Positions 43,749-55,611 of a stretch of DNA of 64,000 bases are shown one piece after another. Position numbers and translations under genes: made by a program. Under the pieces are notes generated by a model that did no database searches, was not told the origin of the DNA, and saw only the letters and a program-made list of their open reading frames with translations. The stretch is from Entomortierella parvispora (lineage: Eukaryota; Mortierellomycota; Mortierellomycetes; Mortierellales; Mortierellaceae). Location of the stretch: the NCBI GenBank assembly GCA_963573315.1, contig OY752140.1, positions 186,001 through 250,000 on the forward strand. The letters run 5' to 3'. Position 1 is the stretch's first letter. Every line of letters starts with the position of its first letter.

Positions 43749-45713
43749 ATGTCGGAAGCAAAGACCAGGAAACCCGCCAGTAAATTTCAAACTTGTTTCT
43801 GTCTGTCTGCTCCATTTCCCCATTCGACTGGCTTTCGATTGTCCTTGAGCTCATTTCGCAGCAAGGGTCGCCTCTTCGGAGCCAGCTATGAAATGGATGG
43901 AATGATGTTTTTGTTGCAATAGCGCAATAGCAGCAAACCTGGTTTATTCACTGTCTCTCTATCTTTGCCTCCGCTCTTTAAATAGACACGGCCTTCAAGC
44001 AGCAGCGCCTGAAGGCCTGGCAACCCATTCTTACCCCAAAGACTGTGGTGCCCACATTCATCCTTGTCGGCATTCTCTTCCCCTCCATCGGAGGTCTCTT
44101 GCTCTGGGCCAGCGATACGGTAAATACTTGCCTCGGAGTCTCTTTTTTTATGTGCTTATGGCATAACCCCTAAGAGCGGTATCACCTGGCAAGCAACAGT
44201 CCGGTCAAAGGTCGATAACCGCTGACATCAGACATCAGGACAGGTCACCCAGCAGTGACCCAGCAATGACAGGCACAAGGAATGGAGAAAGCCTGCTGAG
44301 CCGGAACAGGAACCGGCCCAGTAACAATGAACAGCAACCAGACAACAACAACAGTAACAGCATCAATAGCAGCAGAAGCACCGGCTTGTCAGTGGCTGTG
44401 TCCTTCCTTCCAGCTATTCCATTTTTATCGTCGGCGAGGGCTGTTCCGTGCTCCGTTGTTATTTCATTCAGCCAGCTCACATGTCGATTTGCTCCTCACA
44501 ATTCTAGGTCGCCGAAATTGTAATTGACTATACCAAGTGCGACAAGGCCACGCCCAACTTTACGCCCATCCCCCAGGACTCGTACACCGTCAACTTCCCT
44601 GGCTCGTCCAGCAATGGAGATGCACCAGAATTCAAGGCTGTTCAGACTGTTGGGTCCGCCAACAAAGTGTCTTGGCCGATGACGAAGTGCACCGTGAAAA
44701 TTAATATTCCTATCAAGATGAAGCACCCTATCTTTGTGTACTACCGCCTGTCCAACTTTTACCAGAACCATCGTCGCTATGTCAAAAGTATGGATGCTAA
44801 GCAGCTATCAGGAGTAGCCCGTACTGCGACGGATCTTAAGGGAGGCGGATGCGACCCCCTGGCGATCGTGACCGAGAATGGCGTCCAGTATCCCATCTAT
44901 CCTTGTGGACTCATCGCCAACTCGATCTTCAACGGTAAGCGAGCAGTGCAGCACCAGCGTCTGCAGCGATTGCAGTACTTGCTAGCATGGCAGCAATGAC
45001 TAACTTCCAGACCAATGTCGTTCCCATGTTCTAGACACGTTAGGTCTCTTCCTTAACCCTTTCGATAACACCACCAACGCCAACAAGCCCTACATTCTCA
45101 CGGACACTGGCATTGCATGGAAGAGCGATGGGCGAAAGTACGGAGTGCAGACATACGCAAATCTTACCCAAGTGCGACCACCACCCAACTGGCTCCAATT
45201 TTCACAGGGATACTCGGCAGCGGCACCTCCTCCTGATATCACCCAGGACGAGCACTTTCAGGTTTGGATGCGAACTGCTGGTTTGCCTAACTTCCGCAAG
45301 CTTTACTCCAAGAATGAGCAGGATGATCTATTGCCTGGAGTTTACACCATCGATATTGATATGAGTAAGTCAAGCTCGTCACGCTAACAACTGAAAGAAC
45401 GAGAAGAAATTGCTAACATCCGTCTTTCTATCCCTCCATAGATTATAACGTGAGCTCGTATGGTGGAACGAAATCTCTGGTGATCTCGACTGTATCCTTT
45501 ATGGGTGGCCGTAACCCGTTCTTGGGTGTTGCGTATGTTGTTGTCGGAGTGCTCTGTGTTCTTTTGGGAGTGTTGTTCATTGCACGACACCTTTACAAGC
45601 CCCGTCGTTTGGGTGATCACACATATTTGTCCTGGAACCAGAACGCTGCATCAGGAGCGGCGGCCAACTCTGCATCGTCCGCGACGGCGACCGGGGCCAG
45701 TGCGCGTTACTAA
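43749..45713 (+). CDS. CDC50: CDC50/LEM3 family, beta subunit of P4-ATPase phospholipid flippases
   Basis: Five exons, 43749-43779, 43986-44119, 44508-44934, 45035-45364 and 45442-45713, give 397 residues with matching phases. The family start [18 protein letters not shown] leads into the first transmembrane helix ([20 protein letters not shown]). The exoplasmic domain has [30 protein letters not shown], a cysteine pair around CDPLAIV and [12 protein letters not shown], and several N-glycosylation sites. The second helix is [23 protein letters not shown]50 proteins are needed for ER exit and activity of flippases that keep phosphatidylserine and phosphatidylethanolamine on the cytosolic leaflet. 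The first exon is only 31 nt. Confidence 0.95.
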
Positions 45714-46098
45714 CATGCCTTTCCCAATAGCATGTTATTCTATATTTCCTTTCCTATCCATACACAACGCCTCTCTCCTCTCTGTGCACTGAATATACCG
45801 AAGGAGAACACATCAATCAATAAAGCATGAATACCAACGAACCCCCAAAGAAACGTGCACGTCAAAGAGACAGATCGAAAAAAGGAAAGACGTCACGTAT
45901 CCGACAACTTTTTTTTCCCCACGGAAACCCAAAGGTGAACACACAGTCGCGTCTCTGCCCGATTTCTTTCTCTTTTCTTCTCTTTCTTCTTCAACCCAAC
46001 CACACCATCGTCTTCTTTCGTCTCCGCTTCGGAATCACTCGAAAGAACATCCCACCATTTTCTCCATTCAACGACTGAGTCAAATCACACGCCACATC
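45714..46098 (+). promoter_or_regulatory. Intergenic region, promoter of phosphoglycerate kinase
   Basis: The CDC50 poly(A) region includes AATAAAG at 45819-45825. A strong pyrimidine tract (TTTCTTTCTCTTTTCTTCTC, 45963-45990) precedes the start codon, as expected for a highly expressed gene. No other gene. Confidence 0.5.
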
Positions 46099-47781
46099 AT
46101 GTCTAACAAGCTCTCAGAGAAGCTCGTCATCACCCAGGTCGACTTCCACGGCAAGAGGGTCTTGATGCGGTAATTGGCGCGAGATCTCATTGTTGAAGGC
46201 TTTTGTAGATAATGAACTCTGCTCTGACTGGCGACCCCTTCTTTTTCTTCTGGCCACATAGTGTCGACTTCAACGTTCCCTTTGCTGATGGCAAGATCTC
46301 CAACAATGCCCGCATTGTCGCTGCCATCCCCAGCATCAAGTATGCCCTGGACCATGGTAAATGAACAAGGTTGCTGCTCCGGTCTTGCTCCGTTGTGCCC
46401 AGAGCCGGCCTGTCATATGATTAATCCCCCTCTTTGCTCTGCTCCATGGGACGCGATGTTTTGATCCGGGAGCCAGAAAGGGGAGACAGAGGTGGCTCTG
46501 TCGATTGCTCAACGAATTCCTACTCTAACACTTTTCTCTGCCGTCCTCTTTTTGCCTCTATCTTGTAGGTGCTGCTTCCGTTGTCTTGATGAGCCATCTC
46601 GGTCGCCCTGATGGAAAGAAGGTCGAGAAATACAGCTTGGCCCCCGTCGCCAAGGAGTTGTCGACCCTTCTTCACAAGGATGTCGAGTTCCTCGATGACT
46701 GTGTCGGCGAGAAGGTCGAGGCTGTCTGTGCCGCTGCCAAGGATGGCAAGGTCATCCTTCTCGAGAACTTGCGCTTCCACATTGAGGAGGAAGGAAAGGT
46801 CAAGGACAAGGAGGGCAATGTCACCAAGGCCAGCGAGGCTGATGTCCAAAAGTTCCGTACTTCGCTCTCCAAGCTCGGAGACGTTTATGTCAACGACGCC
46901 TTTGGTACCGCTCACCGTGCCCACTCTTCCGTTGTCGGTATCGACTTGCCCGTCCGTGCTGCTGGTCTTTTGATGACCAAGGAGCTCCAGTTCTTTGCCC
47001 AGGTCTTGGAGGAGCCCAAGAAGCCCTTCTTGGCCATCTTGGGAGGCGCCAAGGTCTCGGACAAGATCCAATTGATCGAGAATTTGATGGACAAGGTCGA
47101 TGCCATGATCATTGGAGGAGGCATGGCTTTCACCTTCAAGAAGACCCTTGAGAACGTCAAGGTAAATAGATCTCACGTTTGGAGACCTCAAAGTCACAGG
47201 GATTCAAAAAAAAAATCTCTTATCGGGATCCCTGTTCCTTATCACACTTTACTTTCGTGTTTGATCTTATCTTTGTGTAGATTGGCAACTCTCTCTTTGA
47301 CAAAGACGGCGCCGAGATTGTTCAAAAGTTGGTCGATACTGCCAAGGCCAAGGGCGTCAAGCTCTACTTGCCCGTCGACTACATCACTGCCGACAGCTTC
47401 TCTGCCACTGCCAAGACTGGTTACGCCACTGACGAGACCGGCATTCCCGATGGATGGCTGGGACTCGACTGCGGTGAGAAGTCGAACAAGATCTTCACTG
47501 AGGCCATCTTGGGTGCCAAGACCATTCTCTGGAACGGACCCGCTGGTGTCTTTGAGTTTGATGCCTTTGCCCAGGGCACCAAGGCTGCCATGGATGCCGT
47601 TGTCAAGGCCACCGACAATGGTGCCATTTCCATCGTCGGAGGCGGTGATACCGCCACTGCCGTTGCCAAGTGGGGCATGGAGAGCCGCATTTCGCACGTC
47701 TCGACTGGCGGTGGAGCTTCCTTGGAGCTCTTGGAAGGCAAGAACTTGCCTGGTGTCGCCGCTCTCTCGCTCAAGCAGTAA
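46099..47781 (+). CDS. PGK1: Phosphoglycerate kinase
   Basis: Four exons, 46099-46169, 46262-46356, 46569-47161 and 47281-47781, give 419 residues (yeast 416). It transfers phosphate from 1,3-bisphosphoglycerate to ADP in glycolysis, in the cytosol. The conserved pieces are all present: [71 protein letters not shown], the nucleotide-site [23 protein letters not shown] and [14 protein letters not shown]. No catalytic element is missing. Codon use leans to C-ending codons (GTC, AAG, GAC), consistent with high expression. Its stop codon is 90 nt from the stop of the convergent phosphatase gene. Confidence 0.98.
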
Positions 47782-47871
47782 AAAGACCAAAGAAAAAATC
47801 CATATCTTGTACATAACACTGTTTCCAATAAAACAGATACAGCAGAAAATGTTTTGTTTAATCTTCTGTTT

Positions 47872-49228
47872 TTATTCCTGATGATGACTCGAGGCAAGGA
47901 TGTGGTCGACAGCGGCCGAAAAATCTGCAAAAGTGCCATTCAGTCCCCCAAAGGCGTCCCGGTCTTCATCTCGTGCCCTGTATTTACCAGTCTGGACCAA
48001 GAAGCGGATCAAACCCAATTCCGCTGCTCCACCGCCCAGATCCTGTTCGACATCGTCTCCAATCATGACAATCGACTGCGCTATAGAGTCTCGACTTTCT
48101 AAAGTTTTCTTTGGGGTTGCCGTGGGAGTTGTATCGGTGGCTGTTGTTAAGGTCAATGGCGAAGCAATGTTCAGCTTTTCGATAGCCAGTTCAAAGAATG
48201 CTTTTTGAGGCTATCAGAAAAAGACACATGGGTCAGAATGGACGAACTGGAGAAGCAATCTGGTCATGACAATAAGCAAAACAAAAAACCGTTGTAGGGC
48301 GGTTACCTTGCCCACGACATGGGCTTTGATCCCAGAAGCAAACTCGAGAGCTTCGACAAAGCCTCCGGGGCCCATAGACAATTGACCTGGCTCAGGTGCA
48401 AAGTACTTGCCCTTGTGGACAGCGATCAGAGTTGCGGGTTTGTTGTTGGATTGGACCAGAGTCTTGAAGGCCTTGTTCAACTTTTGTTGACAACAAAAAA
48501 ATAATAATAAAATAACAAAAAAGGTCAATCTCCGTTAAATGAATGAACGACTTTGGGAGTGTCAGTTCTTGCGACTACCAACCATTTCGTAATGAAAACT
48601 GGATGGCGACAATCCAACGACAACCGAGTCGTGAGGTTCTGATAGAGGGATTCCATCGAATTCCTGCATAGCGTCTGGTTCAAACAAAAGTAAAGGTCTA
48701 CGGTGGATAGAAGGAAGGCGGTGGTCAGATCAGACACATCTCAACTACGGCTGGGGGTGAAACCTCTCATTCTTCAACAGTTTTCCCTGCTTTCACTGCG
48801 ACTCTACCTCAAACTGCGAGAACTGACGAGCTGCCGACACGCTGACAAAGAGGTGAAAATCTAATTGTGAACAATATTTTTAAAGAGTTAGAGGTATCTT
48901 GCCCTTCAGTCCAATGACAGAACTTGCAAAAGGAACTATATTACCTCGTCCCTCTTGACATTGAACCCAAGTCCACGCAACTTGCTTGCAAGAGTCTCTC
49001 CCGAGGATTGAGTCGTGTTTGTGCAAAACAGAAACTACAGGACAAAATCGAGATTTCACCAGTCAAAAAAGTGGAAAGAAAGCGCGTCTTTTCATATTTT
49101 TGTTTTCTTACTGGAATTCCACTCTGACGAAGTCGTGCCAATGCCTCAACCGCACCCGGGATCGCCTTTTCGCCCACATGCACAGTTCCTGACAGGTCGA
49201 TAAGCACACCGCGAATTTTTGGAAGCAT
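47872..49228 (-). CDS. HDHD2/LHPP-like HAD-superfamily phosphatase
   Basis: Six exons in transcription order, 49228-49112, 49034-48945, 48860-48808, 48697-48583, 48480-48307 and 48210-47872, give 295 residues. HAD motif I is [12 protein letters not shown] (Asp11), with the second acidic residue replaced by Ser, exactly as in HDHD2 and LHPP. Motif II is FCTNTT, followed by [32 protein letters not shown], and motif [19 protein letters not shown] with VQTGKYR. The closest pattern I know is animal HDHD2, whose substrate is unknown; LHPP acts on phospho-lysine and phospho-histidine. A low-complexity Thr-rich insert ([16 protein letters not shown]) sits in the last exon. The donor after FHYEM is GTTGGT, which is weak but keeps the conserved join. 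Confidence 0.88.
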
Positions 49229-49462
49229 TTTTTTTTTGTCTGCGAGTCTTGTCTTCAAGAAGAAATGCAGAAAAGGAGTGACCGGTGATGAGGTGGACGA
49301 AAAGAGATAAGAGGGCGAATACGGATTCAAAGTCTGGGGAGATGCGAGGTGCAATCTTTATTGTCTTGAGAATGGATGCGGAAGAGATGAAATGAATGCA
49401 TTTTTGCATGTTTCTCACGCGCTGCTGGTCACGTGCGATCTTGATCCCGCAATCTGCAACAT

Positions 49463-50265
49463 TCAAAAGCTGGTTGTGGCCTGTGTGGCCAGGTTAAACA
49501 GCTGGTGGCCGTTCTGTGTCCCAACAGTAGTTACATCTGCCGTGATCTATCGGCAAGTATGTCATTTGGAGGGGAAAGAAAGGACAGGGAGGCGTTGGAA
49601 CGTGGGTTTTTGCTACAGATCCAAAGACATTCAGTACGACATATGACAACTGCAACAAAAAAAAAGGGATTACTTACGCCAGGAAGGCCAGGTGGGACAG
49701 CAAAGCACATTTTAAAAGATTTGCCCTCTCCACCTTGAATTGGACATCCAGTGGTCGTCATCTCACAGATCTTGAACATTCGATCATAGTACGTTAAAAC
49801 TAACAAGAGATGAACACGCAAGGCCATGAGAACGAAGACCGATGCTGGGTGACCAGACCCATTGTGAAAAAGAAGTGGATGAATATCTTACGTCCTGACG
49901 CTCCTGTTGCTTTGATCTGAATCTGAGCGTCCTTTCCAATGGTCTCCTTGATGTCTCCATGGATTGTCACGCAGACATTCTGACCTAGTTTAATGTCGGT
50001 GATACTCAACGAGTCGATTTTGATAGCCTGTGAAGGAGCAGATGACAAGTCCCAAAGTTGGAGGAAAAGACGTGGGTGTTGTTAGTATAATGAGGAGAAA
50101 AAAGATATTTGTGAACCCGAGAGAAGGCAAAGAGGGAGTTTTGTGCCAAAAAACAAAAAAAAAGCGACTTGCATCGTCTTCAGAGCCATTGTTTGTGTAA
50201 TAGGAAGCGGCAGCCCACTGGAGGCAAAGGGTCGTAAAGACAACGAGGCAAGACGTGATCTTCAT
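49463..50265 (-). CDS. Secreted ML-domain (MD-2/Npc2-like) lipid-binding protein, copy A
   Basis: Four exons in transcription order, 50265-50173, 50027-49892, 49799-49678 and 49546-49463, give 144 residues. A signal peptide (ITSCLVVFTTLCLQWAAAS) is followed by the ML pattern: IKIDSLSITDIKLGQNVCV, DIKETIGKDAQIQI, RMFKICEMTTTGCPIQGG, SFKMCFAVPPGLPG and ITADVTTVGTQNG. Cysteines flank the same strands as in Npc2. ML proteins bind sterols or phospholipids in a hydrophobic pocket; the ligand here is unknown. The first intron appears to start with GCAAGT, a GC-AG intron, because the nearby GT cannot keep the frame. Copy B lies 0.6 kb upstream in the same orientation, so the pair arose by tandem duplication or shared descent. 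Confidence 0.8.
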
Positions 50266-50901
50266 GTTTTTTCTTTGGAGGTATAAAGTTGAGAATTGAG
50301 TGGGAAAACGTTAAAAGAAAGGTGAGGCGGACGATCTCCTGAAGATATCTCCAGGAAAAGAATTGTGTGGACTCGAACTCGCCCCTTCTAAATCAAGGGA
50401 TTCAAGGGGCCCGCAATTGGCAAAAGGAGGTTCACTCACGGGTTTACTTTCTCTTTTGACAAAGTACCAGACAAGAACACAGCTCGAGATTTAACGCGTC
50501 AATCAAGCCCATGTTTTGGCCATCGTACTATCTTTTGTCATCTTTCGCTGTCTTTCCTCTCGCCATTGACACTGCCGTCTGCCATGTGGCGTTTCCAGGA
50601 GAGTGGGAGAGTGGGGGGTTGAAAACTTTTGTGGGCTTTTTTTATTCACAGGGCTAGATACAACAGATAACACTCTGACCAAACACCCAAAGGTGCCAGA
50701 TCAAGAAGATAGAAAAGAGGACTGAAGGAGCAAGGATGGTTACTCCCCCCTTCAAGAAAGCAAAAGAGTGTTCTCCGAAAGGACGCATCAAGCGCCATTT
50801 CAAATCCCCCTCTTTCTTCTCCTCCCTCTTCTCCCTCTTGGAATCAATCTTTTCTCAAACTCGGGATCATAAGAAAAAGTGAGTGCGAAAGACACACTTT
50901 T
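50266..50901. other. Intergenic region between the two ML-domain genes
   Basis: Promoter of copy A and 3' flank of copy B. A tRNA-like T-loop (GAGTTCGAGTCC on the minus strand, near 50370) was examined and does not fold. No gene. Confidence 0.5.
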
Positions 50902-51427
50902 TTACGAGGAGAAGGTCAAGGGTCCAGAGATGCAGAAAATGCGGGAAGCATCCGCGTTGGTGGCGACGGCCTGGAGGTTGAGGGAGATACCAGCGGGGAC
51001 GTTGCTGGGGACCGTGATGCAGTCGGTCAAGGAGGTGGTGGTGACGGGGATGGGGCAGGGGTTGGCACCTCCGGCCAAGGCGGTGCAGAGATCACCGCTG
51101 TTGGAGTACACGCTAATTCCCCCTGGAGAAGTTAAAAGGTGAAAAGTGGCGCGTTCAGTACTTGCGGAGACAAGGATAAAATGGGATGCGTCTAAAAGTA
51201 CAAGACTTACAGAAGGTGGCCGTGATGCTGATCTGACCTCCGGTGACGGGCTTGGACAAAGTTCCAGAGAGGGTGACGCAAAGGTTCTGGTTGACCTTGG
51301 GGGGGTTGGGGGTGTAGGTGACCGAGGCAAGGCTGAGCGAGTCGGTGGAGGAACCGCAGGAGGAGAAGGCGGCGGAGGCAGAGGCAGCCATGGCGACGAC
51401 GGCAACGATAGCAGAGAAGAACTTCAT
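50902..51427 (-). CDS. Secreted ML-domain (MD-2/Npc2-like) lipid-binding protein, copy B
   Basis: Two exons in transcription order, 51427-51211 and 51122-50902, give 145 residues. The signal peptide is MKFFSAIVAVVAMAASASA. The mature part starts FSSCGSSTDSLSLASVTYTP and continues with PPKVNQNLCVTLSGTLSKPV, GDLCTALAGGANPCPIPVTT and DCITVPSNVPAGISLNLQ, with a last Cys in RIFCISG. The six-cysteine layout and the CPIP motif are those of Npc2-like and fungal phosphatidylglycerol/phosphatidylinositol transfer proteins. It shares only the fold pattern with copy A, not close sequence, so any duplication is old. It has one intron where copy A has three. Codon use is strongly biased to C/G-ending codons, suggesting high expression. 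Confidence 0.87.
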
Positions 51428-54400
51428 TATGGATTGAGTCTTGAGCTGGGGGGCTTGTGGGGGTGAGAGAAGAGAGTGTTGAGGGGTGGAGAACAAAAAA
51501 AAAAAAAAAAAAAAGGACGAAACGGCAGGGAAAGATCGTCGCGTTTTATACCTCTTTTGTTGATTAATGAAGAAAAGAGATCCAGCATGCCAATGTCTGC
51601 GAGATTGTCGGATGACACGAACAGGGTACAGGCAAGGATCCTGCTGCTCAATGCTTCAAAGGAAAGTGAAAGATTGAAAATTGCCATTGGACGTGTGTTC
51701 CCTTCGGTAGCGCGATTGACAACAGGGGGAAGGAGTGAGGAAAGGAAAAAAAGAGGTCCAACCGCCGGATTGAATAACGCGAGGTCCGAAATGCATTCCA
51801 GCGGAGAGCGGATTGATTCAAAATCCAGAAAACAAACAAAGGGACTCTCCCTTCCCCCCAGTTGCGTTCAGAAAAGAGGAAACACTGTTAACCCATCGGC
51901 CCATTCATGGCGGAGCTCTCTTCTTTCTTGTTCTCTTGGACACAAAAGGGCTTGTTTGGCCTCGATGCCATTGTCCCTGTTCTAGTCTTAATAAGTTAGC
52001 TTCTATCCAACTTACTTCAATTGGCTCACCCCGAGCCCCAATACATGTCAGGGTTGGCGCACTCCAAGAATCCCGACGTGTGCAACCCATCGTAAACACA
52101 ACTACAAGGCAAAGGTACGGTATTCTGGTTAGAAAACGGCCCTTTAGCTTCAAGACCATCGAAGAGGTCCACAGTCTAGAATGATCGATCGACAAACGAC
52201 AAACTCTTTCATGTGCCGGATGAGTGCGCTGTCCTGTATATGTCCCTTGATCATTGCCTAGAATACAAACTTCATTCTCCCCTCTTGTTCAGTCAAAATG
52301 ACAGCAGATGCGAACATCCTGACCAGTAAACAACAAACAACGCGTGTAACATCATGTCTTGATCCTGTTGAACTTCCATGAGAGTGTGTGGTTTGGAGCG
52401 AGAAAGCGAGAGAAAAATCATCATGCGGCGCGGCGCTTGCCCGGTCTTTATTTCTCCACATCAAGTTATCCACACTGATTGTGTCCTTGCCAACGGGTAC
52501 AACGGCCCATTTCTGAATGCAGAGGCGACGTTGAATGCAAGGGGTATGAACGAAAGCGTTCATGTGGAGAGAAAGGGGAGGAAGACAGAGGCGATTTATT
52601 TACGTGTGAGGTCCGAGCATCGGAATGCTGGCCTACATTTGTTTGAATGATGAAAATGTTTGCGCAAAAAGGGAGGAAGCGCCACGGCAAGAGTCCGGGT
52701 CCATTCTACCAAAGCGTATTGGTAAGAGTCTTTCCGGGAAAGCTATCTGAAGGGCTTGTTGATCATCCATCCTGATAGACTATGGGCTATCTACACCTTG
52801 AGAAGAGTTCGGCATTCTTTGAAAGAGAGAGAGGTGCTCGTCATCTCTCCAAGTATACAGTAGCGAAAAAAAAATAATCCTTGTTTGTTGCCTCCACTTC
52901 CGGCGGATGCCAATCTCACTCGAATGGGTTCAGTATGGAAGCCATTGTTTTCAGGAGATGCTCCTACCTGCCCGCCCTCAATCATTCCAACTCATTCAAT
53001 TGCCCTACTCTCTTGCTGTGTCTGACAAAGCCGGAGGGCATCAACAAACCGTGATTCAGACACAGGGTCTAGTCGCCCCTTCTTCCCTTCTTCCTCTCTT
53101 CTTTGTACCAGCGCAGGTGTACACATCCAAAGGTTTTTCCCAGACGGTGGACCGATCTGCGATCAGGGTCCTCTTTACCAGAAAAGAAATTGCTCTCGTT
53201 CACTCTCATTTTTTTCATTCACAGTCAGATGTTTCCATACCGGTGGCTAACCATTGTAGACGTGTTCCCCTCGCAGCTCTTTGATTGGCTCTACTGCATG
53301 GCCACGACGCGTCCCAAGGACAATTATTGGACGCGAGCCAAAAAGGGATGGCGTCCAGGGGGGCCATTTGCAAAGCAACAAGAGATGGAACAACGTTCTC
53401 AAGAGCTATCGGTGTACAGCCCCTCATGTCCCATGCAGAGATTTACCCGTTACAAATAGTTTGGCCGGGGTTGCGGATGTGCTTTTGTTGATGTTTTTTG
53501 TTGTCGTTGTCGCATCGACTAACCTCTGTCATCCTTCACCCCTTCCCTGGCGTGGTTCCGTCGCAAAAACAACAAAGGAGAGAACAGACATCAAAGAAAC
53601 ATGCAAGGTATGGTGGTAGGAGGCAGAATAGCCAGTGGAGAGTTAGGCCTTGCTGAACAACCAAATAAAATAACTCTCAAAAGCTTGGGCGCTCCACATT
53701 CTCATTTGCGCCACATCACGCAGGCAACGGCGCCCTGCTTTCAAGCTAAGCTAACCCAGAAGCTCTCCGAAGTTGTTTGTACTTGTCGTTGACATGTGTC
53801 GGAGAAAGAAGCGGAGGACAGGGCTACACGGGAAGTAGCCATGGACAACATGGGTGTTTTTTGCTCCCTCCAAAGTGGCAGAGACAAGAGCCTACTTTGT
53901 CATTCAGAAGTTCCGGCCAATCGACCTCTTTGCCTCGAACACTCATCCTCATTGTGGTTTCCAACAACCCTCACTTTCTGAAGTTACAAAAACATTTTGA
54001 ATGGCCGCGAAGATGTTGGCTCAATCAATTGCTTTCGCCTTTCCCTTCCTTCCCTTGCTCTTTCACTTTCTCATTATCATTCAACATGAGCTTCGCCTTT
54101 TCTCCCCGCTTCGTCTTCTCTCCATTGACTCAATAGGCGTGAGAGCGTTAACAAAAAGGACGGCGCGATGATGCCAGTTGGCGTAATATAAGAAAGGTAA
54201 CATGGCTACAAGGCTCATTGAGAAAAGATGGCGAGGGGAAAAGGGAGGAAGCTTCAGGGGTGTGGAAAGAGGCTGGGTAAGTTCATGAATGGTCGACCCG
54301 AAGAACAGGACAACAGTATTCTTTTTTGAACCCTGCGTGCTCTCCCTGAGAGAGCTGGGTGAGCACGAGCGAACAAACGCGTCAGGGGAAACCTTGTCTT

Positions 54401-54735
54401 GTCAATTCACTTCTGTTGTTTTATTGTTGTCGACGGTGACAATAATGTGGATGAAGAGTGGGATGGCCAAAAAACAAACAAACAATCACACAAACACACA
54501 CAAACACACTCGCACTCAGCGCTTTGTTCCAGTCTCCCACGGTCAAACCAGCTCAAAAATGAGGTGAGCATGCATGTCAACAAAAAACAATTGCAAGGGC
54601 TAAGGACCTTTCTTCTTCATCCAAAATTCTTCAAACTAGAGATCTTTCCTGAGCAAAGACGAGCGTCAGCAGCACTGTATTTCTCTATGATGAGGGTGGT
54701 CTAGCCTTTGAAGAAGCTCTGGCACATGCCTGTGC

Positions 54736-54771
<36 letters not shown>

Positions 54772-55611
54772 ACTACAGACAGCTCTTGGGAGAAGAGGAT
54801 GGGAGAAGAGGATGGGAGGCAATTGGAGTTGCAGGTTGTCGACCCATCTTGAACTCGCTCGCTTTGGCCTTCAACTCTTCTCATTGAGCAAGGGAAGCCG
54901 ACTGCGTTGTGCAAGATGGGGAGTGAGCCAATGGTGTTGCCAGAGTGGCCTGATCCTGACCTGACATTCGCTCCTTTGTTCAGCACATGATTGTCAGCAT
55001 ATTCTTTGTGCATCTTGCTCGCAAATAAGCAATTAAAAAAGCATCCATCTACATTTCCTACACTCGTGCTTATCCTGGACGCGTGCTGTTTTGCACCTGC
55101 TTTTGACGCTTCGATAGATAATTCAGATCACGTATCCCATGGTCCACCCTGCATTCATAGTCCAGTGCACTCCATTTCAATTGAGGGGCGAGGTTCTAGC
55201 CTGCATTCGCTTGATGTCCACGCTCAGTTCAAAACGTGTCCTTGGACTCTTGTTCGAAGTCAAGCGTTTGCTCCGGCATCCAGTATTGGTCTGTTCTTGA
55301 CAGTCGAGAGTCATGTCTTCCAACCAGAGTCGTCTCAGTATCCTCAGACCGTCCTCATGTAGCGTTTCTGCTGGGTGAGAACCATAGACTTGGCTACTCA
55401 CTCTTCCCTCCCAGCGAAGCGGAATTCAAGGTTGTCATTCCCAGTGCACCGACCCAGAGTGACACGGCTTCTTCAGGGCACAAAAATTCACGTGATCAAT
55501 TGGCTTGCCACTTAAGGGTTTACATTGACCCTGCGTCCCGGTTGTTCTCATTCATGGACGCACTTCTCCATTCTCCATTCACTGCTTGCTTTCTTGCATC
55601 AACCGTTTGTC
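51428..55611. other. Gene-poor 4.2-kb divergent intergenic region
   Basis: No frame with recognisable domains. Notable items are an A20 run at 51495-51514 just upstream of ML copy B and an ACAAACAAACAATCACACAAACACACAC stretch around 54470-54505. A hairpin-plus-A30 element lies at 54721-54766. The part next to the IF-3 gene (55000-55611) has open frames in two registers, but only the one from 55612 joins a mitochondrial presequence to the IF-3 domains. Confidence 0.5.
54721..54766 (+). repeat. Small inverted repeat followed by an A30 tract
   Basis: GGCACA-TGCC-TGTGCC (54721-54736) is a six-base-pair hairpin with a 4-nt loop, directly followed by 30 adenines to 54766. It resembles the tail of a retroposed RNA, but I could not find flanking target duplications. 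Confidence 0.7.

Noticed and set aside
46520-47197. 225-codon frame antisense to phosphoglycerate kinase
   Set aside because: Explained by biased codon use of PGK1 on the opposite strand.
50341-50430. tRNA-like T-loop and anticodon-like stem on the minus strand between the ML genes
   Set aside because: GAGTTCGAGTCC resembles a T arm, but the flanking bases do not pair, the candidate anticodon loop lacks U33 and no acceptor stem can be formed.
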